Source: Thiohalocapsa sp964524185 (lineage in GTDB: Bacteria > Pseudomonadota > Gammaproteobacteria > Chromatiales > Chromatiaceae). From it: a DNA stretch of 64,000 nucleotides. This document shows, in pieces, positions 1 through 7,185 of the stretch. The number at the start of each line of letters is the position of its first letter. The first letter of the stretch is position 1. A program made the translations under genes and the position numbers. The notes below the pieces were generated by a model. The model was not told the origin of the DNA. It did not search any database and was given only the letters and a program-made list of their open reading frames with translations. Location: positions 1 to 64,000 of the forward strand of contig CAZGCI010000003.1 in NCBI GenBank assembly GCA_964524185.1, in the 5' to 3' direction.

Positions 1-765
1 TGGGCGCTCGTGGGCAGCGTCTTGGCCCACGGGCTTGCCGAGCTCTGCGGCACTGCCGGCGACATCGCGCAGGTCGTCCGCCACCTGGTAGGCCAGGCCG
101 AGGTTCTCGCCGAGGGTGCGCCAGGGCGCGGGGTCCATGCCGGCGGCGGCGGCCCCGGCCTCCGTCGCGGCGGAGAAGAGCGCTGCGGTCTTCTCACGGT
201 GGTACTGCGTCAGGTCGACGTCCGTCTCGCACTCCCACGCCTGCCCGGCGACGATGCCGTGACCGACACCAACAGCGCGGGACAGGATCAACGTCAGTGG
301 ACCGAGCCGGTCCAGCTGCATGCGGGTGTGCCAGGCGAGGTTCTCGAAGGCCAGCACGATGAGTCCGTCGCCCGTCAGAAGCGCCAGCTGCTCGCCGTGC
401 TCTGGGAACAATCGATGCACCGTGGGCTGGCCGCGGCGGGTGTCGGCGTCGTCGAAGACGGGCATGTCGTCGTGCACCAGCGACGCGCAATGCAGCAGCT
501 CCAGCGACGCGGCAGCGGCGGCGGACACCATCGGGGCATCGTCACCGCAGGCATCCGCCACCGCGAGCACCAGCCGTGGGCGGGCACGCGACCCCGGCGT
601 CTTCACCGCATGGCGCACGGCACGGCCGAGCTTGGGTGGGCCGTTCTCGGCGAGACCGAGCTCCAGCGCCGCATCCAGGGCCTGCTCGATACGTTGCAGT
701 ACGTCCACCGGCCATGCCTCCGCGATGCAGGCGCAAGCAGCGCCGCTGTCACGATCGTTTGCCAC
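1..765 (-). CDS. crtE: Geranylgeranyl diphosphate synthase, CrtE type (3' end outside window)
   Basis: This polyprenyl synthetase would condense isopentenyl diphosphate with allylic diphosphates to give C20 diphosphate for carotenoid and bacteriochlorophyll side chains. Reading from GTG at 765, the first aspartate-rich motif DDMPVFD lies at residues 99-105, followed by RRGQPTVH. The second, DDLRD, lies at 230-234, followed by LGKPVGQD, an arrangement typical of purple bacterial CrtE. The frame is still open at base 1, so the C-terminus is missing. A TTG at 771 is an alternative start; a TGA lies in frame just upstream. The promoter sits almost on the start codon, so the mRNA would have almost no leader. 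The PpsR-type box in the promoter favours CrtE over IspA. It is divergent from nifB. Confidence 0.88.
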   Translation of the reverse strand, partial: MANDRDSGAACACIAEAWPVDVLQRIEQALDAALELGLAENGPPKLGRAVRHAVKTPGSRARPRLVLAVADACGDDAPMVSAAAAASLELLHCASLVHDDMPVFDDADTRRGQPTVHRLFPEHGEQLALLTGDGLIVLAFENLAWHTRMQLDRLGPLTLILSRAVGVGHGIVAGQAWECETDVDLTQYHREKTAALFSAATEAGAAAAGMDPAPWRTLGENLGLAYQVADDLRDVAGSAAELGKPVGQDAAHERP

Positions 766-772
766 GATCAAG

Positions 773-809
773 TGTCAAGTAAAATAGACACCCGACACAG
801 GGTCGTCAA
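773..809 (-). promoter_or_regulatory. crtE promoter with overlapping PpsR/CrtJ-type operator
   Basis: On the minus strand there is TTGACG (809-804), a 17-nt spacer and TATTTT (786-781). The 18-bp element TGTCTATTTTACTTGACA (790-773) fits the PpsR/CrtJ consensus TGT-N12-ACA and covers the -10 hexamer. Established knowledge: PpsR/CrtJ represses crt, bch and puc promoters under oxygen. Inference: bound repressor would block polymerase access to crtE. Confidence 0.66.
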
Positions 810-1038
810 TGCCGCCCGCGAGCGGACACCATAAGAGATCAACGGCTTACAGCAAGACACCGCCGCAACCAGTGGTTTGGCTGCGCTGGGTCAATGGGCG
901 GAGGATGGGTCGCGCCGAAGCACCGCGCCGCTGCGCCTCGGGTGAAAAGACCCGGGCTGCGCATCCCCATCACGACGCGTCCAGTGCTGGGCGTTCCTGC
1001 GGCAGAGCACGGCGTCCATAGCGAGGACAAGGGCCGAA

Positions 1039-1080
1039 GGCCTAGGGCCTAGGGCCTAGGGCCTAGGGCCTAGGGCCTAG
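1039..1080. repeat. Heptamer tandem array, six copies of GGCCTAG
   Basis: Six exact head-to-tail copies of GGCCTAG follow the sequence GGGCCGAA. Each junction forms the palindrome CCTAGG or GGCC, so the array can fold on itself. It may be an expanded relative of the GGCCGAGG-rich dispersed intergenic repeats elsewhere in the window. Confidence 0.85.
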
Positions 1081-1417
1081 GCGCTACAGCGAGAGGTTGC
1101 TCAGATCGGACTGCAAGGTGGCCGAGGGCCATTTGCGAGCCCACAGGCCTGCAAGGTGCGTTGGTTGGGACTGACGAACCAGGTCTCGGCGACGCCGTCA
1201 TGGGCTTAGAGCGGCATGTTCGCTGCCCGATCCTGACTGGCCGTGGCACGGGCACAGGAGTCCGCAGACGCAGTCCGGGAACGACCTCGCGCTCGATGGC
1301 CGTCGGGTATCTGCGGCATGCGCAGCTAACGCCAGCCCGACAGATCCGCAATCGTCACCGCGACATCAGTAGATGACGTGTATTTCTGGCGTGAGGATGA
1401 GCCACCACCCACCGGGG

Positions 1418-1449
1418 CCGCCGCGGCCGCCGCGGCCGCCGCGGCCGCG
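1418..1449. repeat. GC-only 9-bp tandem repeat
   Basis: About three copies of GGCCGCCGC lie in tandem within otherwise noncoding DNA upstream of nifB. No coding or regulatory role is evident. Confidence 0.6.
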
Positions 1450-1574
1450 ACCGAAAGCCTGCCCGATCGGGACCCTCGACTTCATCTCCGCGGGCGTGGG
1501 GAATAGCAGGAGGCGAAAGGCAAAACCTGACACCAATTTCGGGTGCCGGAGCCGACAATCCGGCGGGCTCGGCC

Positions 1575-1590
1575 TGTCGCGCTTGCGACA
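1575..1590 (+). promoter_or_regulatory. NifA upstream activator site
   Basis: The sequence TGTCGCGCTTGCGACA matches the NifA consensus TGT-N10-ACA and is a near-perfect palindrome. It lies 79 bp upstream of the -24 element of the nifB promoter, a normal distance for an enhancer acting on sigma-54 polymerase by looping. Confidence 0.8.
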
Positions 1591-1653
1591 AGCGCGCGGC
1601 CGCGGAGATGCCAGAACCTTTTTAATCAGTCACCTGTGAACCCTGCCGTGCGC

Positions 1654-1669
1654 CGGCACGCGCCTTGCT
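1654..1669 (+). promoter_or_regulatory. Sigma-54 (RpoN) promoter of nifB
   Basis: CGGCACGCGCCTTGCT has the invariant GG (-24) and GC (-12) separated by ten bases and fits the GGCACG-N4-TTGC consensus. Transcription would start near 1680, about 65 bases before the nifB start codon. Together with the NifA-type site this indicates nitrogen- and oxygen-controlled expression. Confidence 0.8.
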
Positions 1670-1746
1670 TACCCCATGGCAAGTATGGCCGGCGCCCACA
1701 ACCGGCCCTGAATCGAACACGACCGATTGCACACGGGGGACGCGCG

Positions 1747-3282
1747 ATGGCGCTCGAGACTCTGCATCAACCCAAGTCAACGGGTGCCGACGGCGGCTGC
1801 TCGTCGAGCGGCTGCGGCAGCAGTTCCGACAAGTTGGCGCACCTGCCGGAGCACATCCGCGCCAAGGTGCACAACCATCCATGCTTCTCAGAAGACGCCC
1901 ACCATCACTACGCGCGGATGCACGTGGCGGTGGCGCCGGCGTGCAACATCCAGTGCCATTACTGCAACCGCAAGTACGACTGCTCCAATGAGTCGCGCCC
2001 GGGCGTGGTCTCGGAGGTGCTGACACCGGAGCAGGCGGTGGCGAAGACGCTGGCCGTTGCGGCCGAGATCCCGCAGATGACGGTGCTCGGCATCGCCGGC
2101 CCCGGTGATCCGCTGGCGAACCCGGAGCGCACCCTGGCGACCTTCCGCGCGCTGACCGAGAAGGCCCCCGACATCAAGCTGTGCGTGTCGACCAACGGCC
2201 TGGCCCTGCCGGAGTTGGTCGACGAGCTCTGCCAGCACAACATCGACCACGTCACCATCACCATCAACTGCGTGGACCCTGAGATCGGCGCCAAGATCTA
2301 CCCCTGGATCTTCTGGAACAACCGCCGTGTGCGGGGCGTCAAGGCGGCGCGCATCCTCATCGAGCAGCAGCAAAAGGGGCTCGAGATGCTCACCGAGCGG
2401 GGCGTGTTGGTGAAGGTCAATTCGGTGCTGATCCCCGGCGTCAATGACGCGCACCTCAAAGAGGTGAGCCGCGTCGTCAAGGCCAAGGGCGCCTTCCTGC
2501 ACAACGTCATGCCGCTCATCGCGGAGGCCGAGCACGGCACCTTCTACGGCCTGATGGGCCAGCGCGGCCCAACCAACGACGAGCTGCAAGCCCTGCAGGA
2601 TGCCTGCGCGGGCGACATGGCCATGATGCGCCACTGCCGCCAGTGCCGGGCGGACGCCGTGGGCATGCTCGGCGAAGACCGCGGTGCCGAGTTCACCAAC
2701 GACAAGGTCGCAGCCATGGAGATCGACTACGCGGCGGCGATGGCGCGCCGCGCCGAGGTCCATGCCGCCATCGAGGCCAATCGCGCCGCCCAACACCAGC
2801 AGCGCAACGAGACCTTTGTGTCCATCACGACGCTGCAGCGCAGTCGGCCGCAGACGCAGACGCGTCCCACGCCGGGACCAGCCGCCCGCTTCGCGGTGGC
2901 CACGACCGGCGGCGGCATCGTCAACGAACACTTCGGCCACGCCCGCGAGTTCCTGATCTACGAAGCCGCCGGGCGCGGTGGCGAGGTGGACGTGCGCTTT
3001 GTGGGCGCGCGCAAGGTGGACCTGTACTGCGCCGGTGGAGAGACCTGCGGCGACGCTGAGGATGCCTTGGCCAAGACCATTCGCACGCTAGCCGGCTGCA
3101 CTGGCGTGTTGTGCTCGAAGATCGGCATCGAGCCTTGGGACCGCCTGGAGGCCGCTGGGCTACTGCCCAATGGCGAGCACGCCATGGAGCCCATCGAGGA
3201 CGCCGTCGCCGCCGTCTACCGCGAGCTGCAGGCCGAGGGCCGCCTAGAGGCGCCCATCGAGGCCGCGGCCTTATCGGCCTGA
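1747..3282 (+). CDS. nifB: Nitrogenase cofactor biosynthesis radical SAM protein NifB
   Basis: NifB builds NifB-co, the Fe-S-carbide precursor of FeMo-co, in a radical SAM reaction. The 511-residue product has the radical SAM cluster motif CNIQCHYC at residues 66-73, further conserved Cys in the N-terminal segment (C18, C23, C46) and a MRHCRQCRADA stretch closing the radical SAM half. A NifX/NafY-like domain begins around residue 378, giving the standard long NifB architecture. ATG 1747 is chosen because GGGGGA stands seven bases upstream and the product starts MALETL; upstream extension of the frame runs into the promoter. It leads the nif accessory operon and has its own NifA/sigma-54 control. 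Confidence 0.96.
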   Translation: MALETLHQPKSTGADGGCSSSGCGSSSDKLAHLPEHIRAKVHNHPCFSEDAHHHYARMHVAVAPACNIQCHYCNRKYDCSNESRPGVVSEVLTPEQAVAKTLAVAAEIPQMTVLGIAGPGDPLANPERTLATFRALTEKAPDIKLCVSTNGLALPELVDELCQHNIDHVTITINCVDPEIGAKIYPWIFWNNRRVRGVKAARILIEQQQKGLEMLTERGVLVKVNSVLIPGVNDAHLKEVSRVVKAKGAFLHNVMPLIAEAEHGTFYGLMGQRGPTNDELQALQDACAGDMAMMRHCRQCRADAVGMLGEDRGAEFTNDKVAAMEIDYAAAMARRAEVHAAIEANRAAQHQQRNETFVSITTLQRSRPQTQTRPTPGPAARFAVATTGGGIVNEHFGHAREFLIYEAAGRGGEVDVRFVGARKVDLYCAGGETCGDAEDALAKTIRTLAGCTGVLCSKIGIEPWDRLEAAGLLPNGEHAMEPIEDAVAAVYRELQAEGRLEAPIEAAALSA

Positions 3283-3464
3283 GCCCCGCCTGAGCCTACC
3301 GCGTCCGCCCAGAGCACGCCCAGAGCACGCCGAGAGCCCACCGGGAGCCCCGAGCGATCAAGAACCGACGCCAGCCGCAGCGTCGGGCCTCCTGGCCCCG
3401 GCCGGACCGATGCGGGCGCATCGCCTCCGAGCGCGATCCCGACGACCAGACACGAGGAAGCCCC

Positions 3465-3755
3465 ATGGCCTACCACATCATCGACAGCTGCGTGAATTGC
3501 TGGGCCTGCGAGCCGCTCTGCCCCAGCGACGCCATCCACCCGGCCAATCCGCCGGCAACCGCTCACTTCAGCATTGACGCCAGCGCTTGCACCGAGTGCG
3601 ACGGCGACTTCGCCGACCCGCAGTGTGCCAGCATCTGCCCGGTGGAGGGCGCCATCCTCGATGCCGCGGGGGTGCCGGTGAATCCGCCGGGCTCGCTCAC
3701 GGGCATCCCGCCGGAGCGCCTCGCCCAGGCCATGGCCGAGATCCGCGCACGGTGA
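3465..3755 (+). CDS. fdxN: 2[4Fe-4S] ferredoxin, Allochromatium/FdxN type
   Basis: This small cytoplasmic electron carrier probably donates electrons to nitrogenase reductase or to NifB. In 96 residues it has one cluster motif C9-C12-C15-C19-P and a second of the form C42-x2-C45-x8-C54-x3-C58-P. The eight-residue spacing in the second motif and the C-terminal extension are hallmarks of the Allochromatium vinosum-type ferredoxins. GAGGAAG precedes the ATG by about six bases. Its stop codon overlaps the GTG start of the next gene, so the two are translationally coupled. The symbol is by position and type, not orthology proof. Confidence 0.88.
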   Translation: MAYHIIDSCVNCWACEPLCPSDAIHPANPPATAHFSIDASACTECDGDFADPQCASICPVEGAILDAAGVPVNPPGSLTGIPPERLAQAMAEIRAR

Positions 3756-4147
3756 GCGAGCTCGTCTTCTACGAGAAGCCGGGCTGCATTGGTAACGCGC
3801 GGCAGAAGCAGCTGCTGGCGCGGCTCGGGCATCGGTTGAGCGTGCGCGACCTGCTGCGCACGTCCTGGACCCAGGAGACGCTGCGGAGACGCTGCGCGGG
3901 CTTCGTGCCCGGACCGGTGCTCGCCGCCCTCGGTGTGCAGGACAGCGTCGGGGATCTCGACAGCTGTGCCCGTGGGACACACCACTCGACCACGCNNNNN
4001 NNNNNCGCGAGACGTGGCGCGTCCGGTCAACGGGCCGCCCCCGTGACGGCCCGCGGCGCCGCCTGCCGGTCCGGTCCCGCGCGGCGGGAGACCCTTGCCC
4101 AGATGCACACGGCCGATGCCGTCACGGCTCGGGAGCCCAACCCGTGA
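3752..4147 (+). CDS. Nitrogenase-associated ArsC-family protein (NifO-like), internally shortened and interrupted by a gap
   Basis: The product starts FYEKPGC, the signature of the nitrogenase-associated branch of the ArsC/Spx thioredoxin-fold family (NifO-like), often found beside nifB or nifQ. The visible 81 codons pass directly from the N-terminal half to a C-terminal DLDSC segment. The expected central portion with the PLLIRRPL-type motif is absent. The apparent junction lies at a direct repeat, two copies of GGAGACGCTGCG near 3874-3897. Ten N at 3996-4005 then break the frame; with that nominal length it stays open to a TGA at 4145. Both ends overlap neighbouring genes (GTGA at each side). 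It may be a degraded gene or may be misassembled. Confidence 0.6.
   Translation: MSELVFYEKPGCIGNARQKQLLARLGHRLSVRDLLRTSWTQETLRRRCAGFVPGPVLAALGVQDSVGDLDSCARGTHHSTTXXXXARRGASGQRAAPVTARGAACRSGPARRETLAQMHTADAVTAREPNP
3996..4005. other. Assembly gap (ten N)
   Basis: Ten undetermined bases of unknown true length interrupt the NifO-like gene. Reading frame across the gap cannot be trusted. Confidence 0.97.
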
Positions 4148-5481
4148 GCAGCGCCCCGTTAGGCAATAGCGTGCCGCCGGGCGATGGCGCCGTGGCCGTC
4201 GCCGATGGCGTGCACTGGATCGGCGCGCTGGACCCGATGCTCCGGCGCTTCGACCTCATCCTGCGCACGGCCAACGGCACCACCTATAACGCCTATGCGG
4301 TACGCGGCAGCGACGGGGTGGCCGTGGTGGACACGGTGAAGGCTGAATTCGCGGACACCTTCTTTGCGCGACTCGAGGAGGTGACGCGCTATGACGAGAT
4401 CCGCGTCATCGTGCTGAATCACCTGGAGCCGGACCACACCGGCGCGCTGCCGGAGCTGATGCGCCGCGCGCCCCATGCGAAGCTGGTGATCTCCAAGCGC
4501 GCGCCGGCCATGCTGAAGGCCCTGCTCAAGGCGGATGACCAGGAGATCCGCTACGAGACCGTCGACACCGGCGACGAGGTCGACCTGGGCGATCGGCGGC
4601 TGCGCTTCCTGCACACGCCCTTCTTGCACTGGCCGGATACCCAGTGCACCTATCTGGTGCAGCAACAGGTGCTGTTCTCAGGCGATGTGTTTGGCTGCCA
4701 TCACTGCGATCCGCGGCTCTTCAACGACCGTGTCGGCGACTTCCGCTTCGCCTTCGAGTACTACTACGCCCATATCATGCGGCCCTTCAAGGCGCATGTG
4801 CTGGATGCACTCAGCCTCATCGAGCCACTGCCGCTGCAGGTCATCGCACCCACCCACGGCCCCATCCTGCGCGAGCGCCCGCGCCGTTACCTCGCCCGCT
4901 ACCGCGCCCTCTCCGGGGCCGACGCGGCGCTGGAGCCGGAGCCCGCGGACGCGGCGCCGCCGCACACGCTGCTGGTGTTCTACCTCAGCGCCTATGGCAG
5001 CACCGCGCGCATGGCCGAGGCCATCGCCGCCGGCGCCGAGGCCGTGCCGGGGATTCGCGTGTCGCTCTATGACCTGGAGGGCGGCGAGATCGAGCCCTTT
5101 GTGGACCTCATCGAGGCCGCCGACGCGATGGCCTTCGGCTCGCCGACGGTCAACGGCGACGCCGTTAAACCGATCTGGGATCTGTTGTCGTCGCTGGCCG
5201 TGGTGAGCCTGCGCGGCAAGGTCGGGGCCGCCTTCGGCTCCTACGGCTGGAGCGGCGAGGCGGTGCCGATGATCGAAGACCGCTTACGGGGACTCAAGCT
5301 GCGGGTGCCGCTGCCGGGGCTGCGGCTCAAGCTGATCCCGACGGACACCGAGCTCACCGATTGCCGGGACTATGGCCGAGCGCTGGCACAGGCGGTGGTG
5401 GGTACCCCGGCAGCGGGCACGCAGCCGGGCACCACCGCCGCAGCGCGGCCGCCGGTGATCGACTTCGCCGATCTGGTCTGA
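4144..5481 (+). CDS. Flavodiiron protein (A-type flavoprotein, FprA-like)
   Basis: Flavodiiron proteins reduce O2 to water, or NO to N2O, in the cytoplasm. The 445-residue product has a metallo-beta-lactamase-like domain with the diiron ligand motif HLEPDH (H93, E95, D97, H98), GDVFGCH near residue 180 and THG near 238. A flavodoxin domain with the FMN-loop STAR follows from about residue 278. The GTG start overlaps the previous stop, placing it in the nif operon. Related genes sit in nif regions of Rhodobacter species. Here it probably removes oxygen close to nitrogenase synthesis using reduced ferredoxin or rubredoxin; substrate choice cannot be read from sequence. Confidence 0.9.
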   Translation: MSSAPLGNSVPPGDGAVAVADGVHWIGALDPMLRRFDLILRTANGTTYNAYAVRGSDGVAVVDTVKAEFADTFFARLEEVTRYDEIRVIVLNHLEPDHTGALPELMRRAPHAKLVISKRAPAMLKALLKADDQEIRYETVDTGDEVDLGDRRLRFLHTPFLHWPDTQCTYLVQQQVLFSGDVFGCHHCDPRLFNDRVGDFRFAFEYYYAHIMRPFKAHVLDALSLIEPLPLQVIAPTHGPILRERPRRYLARYRALSGADAALEPEPADAAPPHTLLVFYLSAYGSTARMAEAIAAGAEAVPGIRVSLYDLEGGEIEPFVDLIEAADAMAFGSPTVNGDAVKPIWDLLSSLAVVSLRGKVGAAFGSYGWSGEAVPMIEDRLRGLKLRVPLPGLRLKLIPTDTELTDCRDYGRALAQAVVGTPAAGTQPGTTAAARPPVIDFADLV

Positions 5482-5630
5482 GCCCCTGTATCCGGCGACT
5501 TCGCCGTTCATAAGCGAATAACAGCGAGAACGGGCCCGCGGCAGAGCGCCGTCGGCCCGCACACAAACGATGGTTCCAACCCGAAAACCAACCCGGCCGC
5601 AGCATTGGCCGTAATTTCAGAGGACTGCCC

Positions 5631-5915
5631 ATGGCAAAAGCAAAGCTCACCTTCGCCGACATCGGTCAAACCGTGAACGTTCCGGCCGGTATCCGCGTTA
5701 TCGAGGTCTCCGAGAAGGTCGGCGCCGGCATCATTTACGGCTGCCGCGAAGGCGACTGCGGCACCTGCATGATGCATGTGACCGAAGGCTGGAACAACCT
5801 CAGCGAGCCCTCCGTACTGGAGGAAAAGGTGCTGCGGGAAAACATGGCCAGCCGTCACGACCGCCTCGCCTGCCAGGCGCAGGTGATCGGAGACTGCACC
5901 GTGAAGCCCGCCTAG
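5631..5915 (+). CDS. [2Fe-2S] ferredoxin
   Basis: The 94-residue plant/vertebrate-fold ferredoxin has ligands C38, C43, C46 (C-x4-C-x2-C) and C81 in LACQ. It is very likely an electron donor in the nitrogen-fixation operon, comparable in size to nif-linked FdxD-type proteins. AGAGGA lies about eight bases upstream of the ATG. The preceding 149-bp gap contains a GC-rich inverted repeat (about 5531-5559) without a T-run, so read-through from the flavodiiron gene is possible. Confidence 0.88.
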   Translation: MAKAKLTFADIGQTVNVPAGIRVIEVSEKVGAGIIYGCREGDCGTCMMHVTEGWNNLSEPSVLEEKVLRENMASRHDRLACQAQVIGDCTVKPA

Positions 5916-5947
5916 CGCACATGGAGTGTGGAGTGCGCCGCGGGCCG

Positions 5948-5972
5948 CTCGAGGGCACCGGCTGCCCTCGAG
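5948..5972 (+). repeat. Perfect 10-bp inverted repeat between two ferredoxin genes
   Basis: CTCGAGGGCA and TGCCCTCGAG flank a five-base loop in the 185-bp spacer between the two 2Fe-2S ferredoxin genes. There is no T-run, so it is more likely an mRNA-stabilising or processing hairpin than a terminator. Confidence 0.55.
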
Positions 5973-6100
5973 CCCCAGCGGGGCGGTGCCGACTGCACCT
6001 CTGCACGCCCACTTGCCGACGCACAACCCACCAGGCTCGGGGCTTACCTAGAGCCCGTAACCCTGAACCCATCCTTAGATCAACGCCTTGGAGCAACCCT

Positions 6101-6448
6101 ATGGCCCTCGTCACCTTCTCCAACCCCGACTACAAAGACAAGACCGTCTACGCCGTCGCCGGCAGCCATACCGAGACGATTCTCAAGATCGCCAAGGAAC
6201 ATAAGATTCCGGTCCAGTTCGACTGCCAGGACGGCGAATGCGGCCACTGCCTGGTGCGCGTGACCAGCGTCGACAAGAAAGAGCGTATGGGCTTCCACCT
6301 GACCCGCAAGGAGCGGGATTTGCTGAAGGAACTCGGCAAGCTCACGCAGGACGACATCGACCGGCTGCTGGTCGAGGACGTGCCGAGCGACTGGCGCTTG
6401 GCCTGTCAGATGATCGTCCGCGACGAAGACATCCTCGTGGAATACTGA
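6101..6448 (+). CDS. FeSII/Shethna-type [2Fe-2S] ferredoxin
   Basis: In Azotobacter, FeSII (Shethna protein II) binds oxidised nitrogenase and shields it from O2 (conformational protection). This 115-residue protein matches that family along its length: an early S-N-P strand, CQDGECGHCLV with ligands C42, C47 and C50, a middle helix LTRKERDLLKELGKL and a terminal block RLACQMIVRDEDILVEY with C102. General adrenodoxin-like ferredoxins lack the middle insertion. ATG 6101 is chosen because GGAG lies seven bases upstream and the family begins here; the frame is open further upstream without a ribosome-binding site. Placement between a ferredoxin and nifQ supports a nitrogenase role. Confidence 0.84.
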   Translation: MALVTFSNPDYKDKTVYAVAGSHTETILKIAKEHKIPVQFDCQDGECGHCLVRVTSVDKKERMGFHLTRKERDLLKELGKLTQDDIDRLLVEDVPSDWRLACQMIVRDEDILVEY

Positions 6449-6509
6449 AGCAGACGCTGATGGCTCGGCCGTGCGCGGCCGACCAATCAGCACGCAAGTG
6501 GACATTGAC

Positions 6510-7181
6510 ATGAGCGCGATTGCAGGCAGTAATGTCCGGCAGCGGGCCGCCCGACGGGACATGCAGCAGACCCGCGAGGGTGTCACCGTGGCGGCACCGC
6601 AGCAACCGAGCGTGGTCGCGGCCAACGATGCGCGCGCCAACGTCCTGTTCGCGGCGCTGAAGCTGCACGCCGTCGGCGAAGCCAATGACCAGGCCTTCGC
6701 CTGCATGATCGCGACCCTGTGCGCCAATGGCGGCGCCATGCCGGATTGGCTGGGCCTGGACCCTGCCGCCTTCGGCTGCTTACTCGCCCATCATTTCCCG
6801 GGTTTTCGGCTGAGCGCCCCGCCCTGTTTGGGCCGCGGGGTCGACGCATCACGGAACGACGAGCGACGAGAGCTGGTTGAACTGATGCTCATGGACAAGG
6901 CCGGCGATTCGCCCTCGGAGGTTTGGATGGCACACGTCGTCGCCGCTGGCTGCATGGCGAGCGACCACCTTTGGCGCGACCTCGGCCTCTGGCAGCGTGC
7001 GGACCTCACCGAGCTCATGCGCCGCAACTTCCCGGCGCTCGCCGCGCGCAACGTCAAAGACATGAAATGGAAGCGCTTCCTGTACAAACAGCTCTGCGAG
7101 GCGGAAGGCATCTACGCCTGCCGCGCACCTTCCTGCGAGGTCTGTTGCGATTATCATGTCTGTTTCGGCCCTGAGAACTGA
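6510..7181 (+). CDS. nifQ: Molybdenum donor protein NifQ
   Basis: NifQ carries a Mo-Fe-S cluster and supplies molybdenum for FeMo-co assembly on NifEN/NifH. The 223-residue product ends with the diagnostic pattern C204-x4-C209-x2-C212-x5-C218 followed by FG. The preceding helices (ELVELMLMDKAG, WRDLGLWQRADLTELM, MKWKRFLYKQLC) fit the family. ATG 6510 is chosen over an upstream GTG at 6471, since it is the first ATG with a purine-rich AGTGGA before it. The first 50 residues are poorly conserved. It follows the FeSII gene by 61 bp and abuts draG. Confidence 0.92.
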   Translation: MSAIAGSNVRQRAARRDMQQTREGVTVAAPQQPSVVAANDARANVLFAALKLHAVGEANDQAFACMIATLCANGGAMPDWLGLDPAAFGCLLAHHFPGFRLSAPPCLGRGVDASRNDERRELVELMLMDKAGDSPSEVWMAHVVAAGCMASDHLWRDLGLWQRADLTELMRRNFPALAARNVKDMKWKRFLYKQLCEAEGIYACRAPSCEVCCDYHVCFGPEN

Positions 7182-7185
7182 GCTG

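Larger units (their letters stand above)
766..1746. other. Intergenic control region between divergent crtE and nifB
   Basis: I see no convincing gene in these 981 bases. They hold the crtE promoter at the left end, a GGCCTAG heptamer array (1039-1080), a 9-bp GC-only repeat (about 1418-1449) and, at the right end, a NifA-type site and a sigma-54 promoter for nifB. Short open frames here lack family features and ribosome-binding sites. Confidence 0.7.

Noticed and set aside
10..834. 274-codon open frame on the plus strand
   Set aside because: It is the complement of crtE, whose motifs are unmistakable on the minus strand. The plus-strand product matches no fold and has no start signal.
1039..1080. 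CRISPR array
   Set aside because: The unit is a 7-bp tandem repeat without spacers, and no cas genes are present in the window.
1888..2940. Long open frame of 350 codons on the minus strand opposite nifB
   Set aside because: It is antisense to a gene with clear family motifs, its translation is low-complexity His/Gly/Ala-rich, and it has no ribosome-binding site. High GC keeps such shadow frames open.
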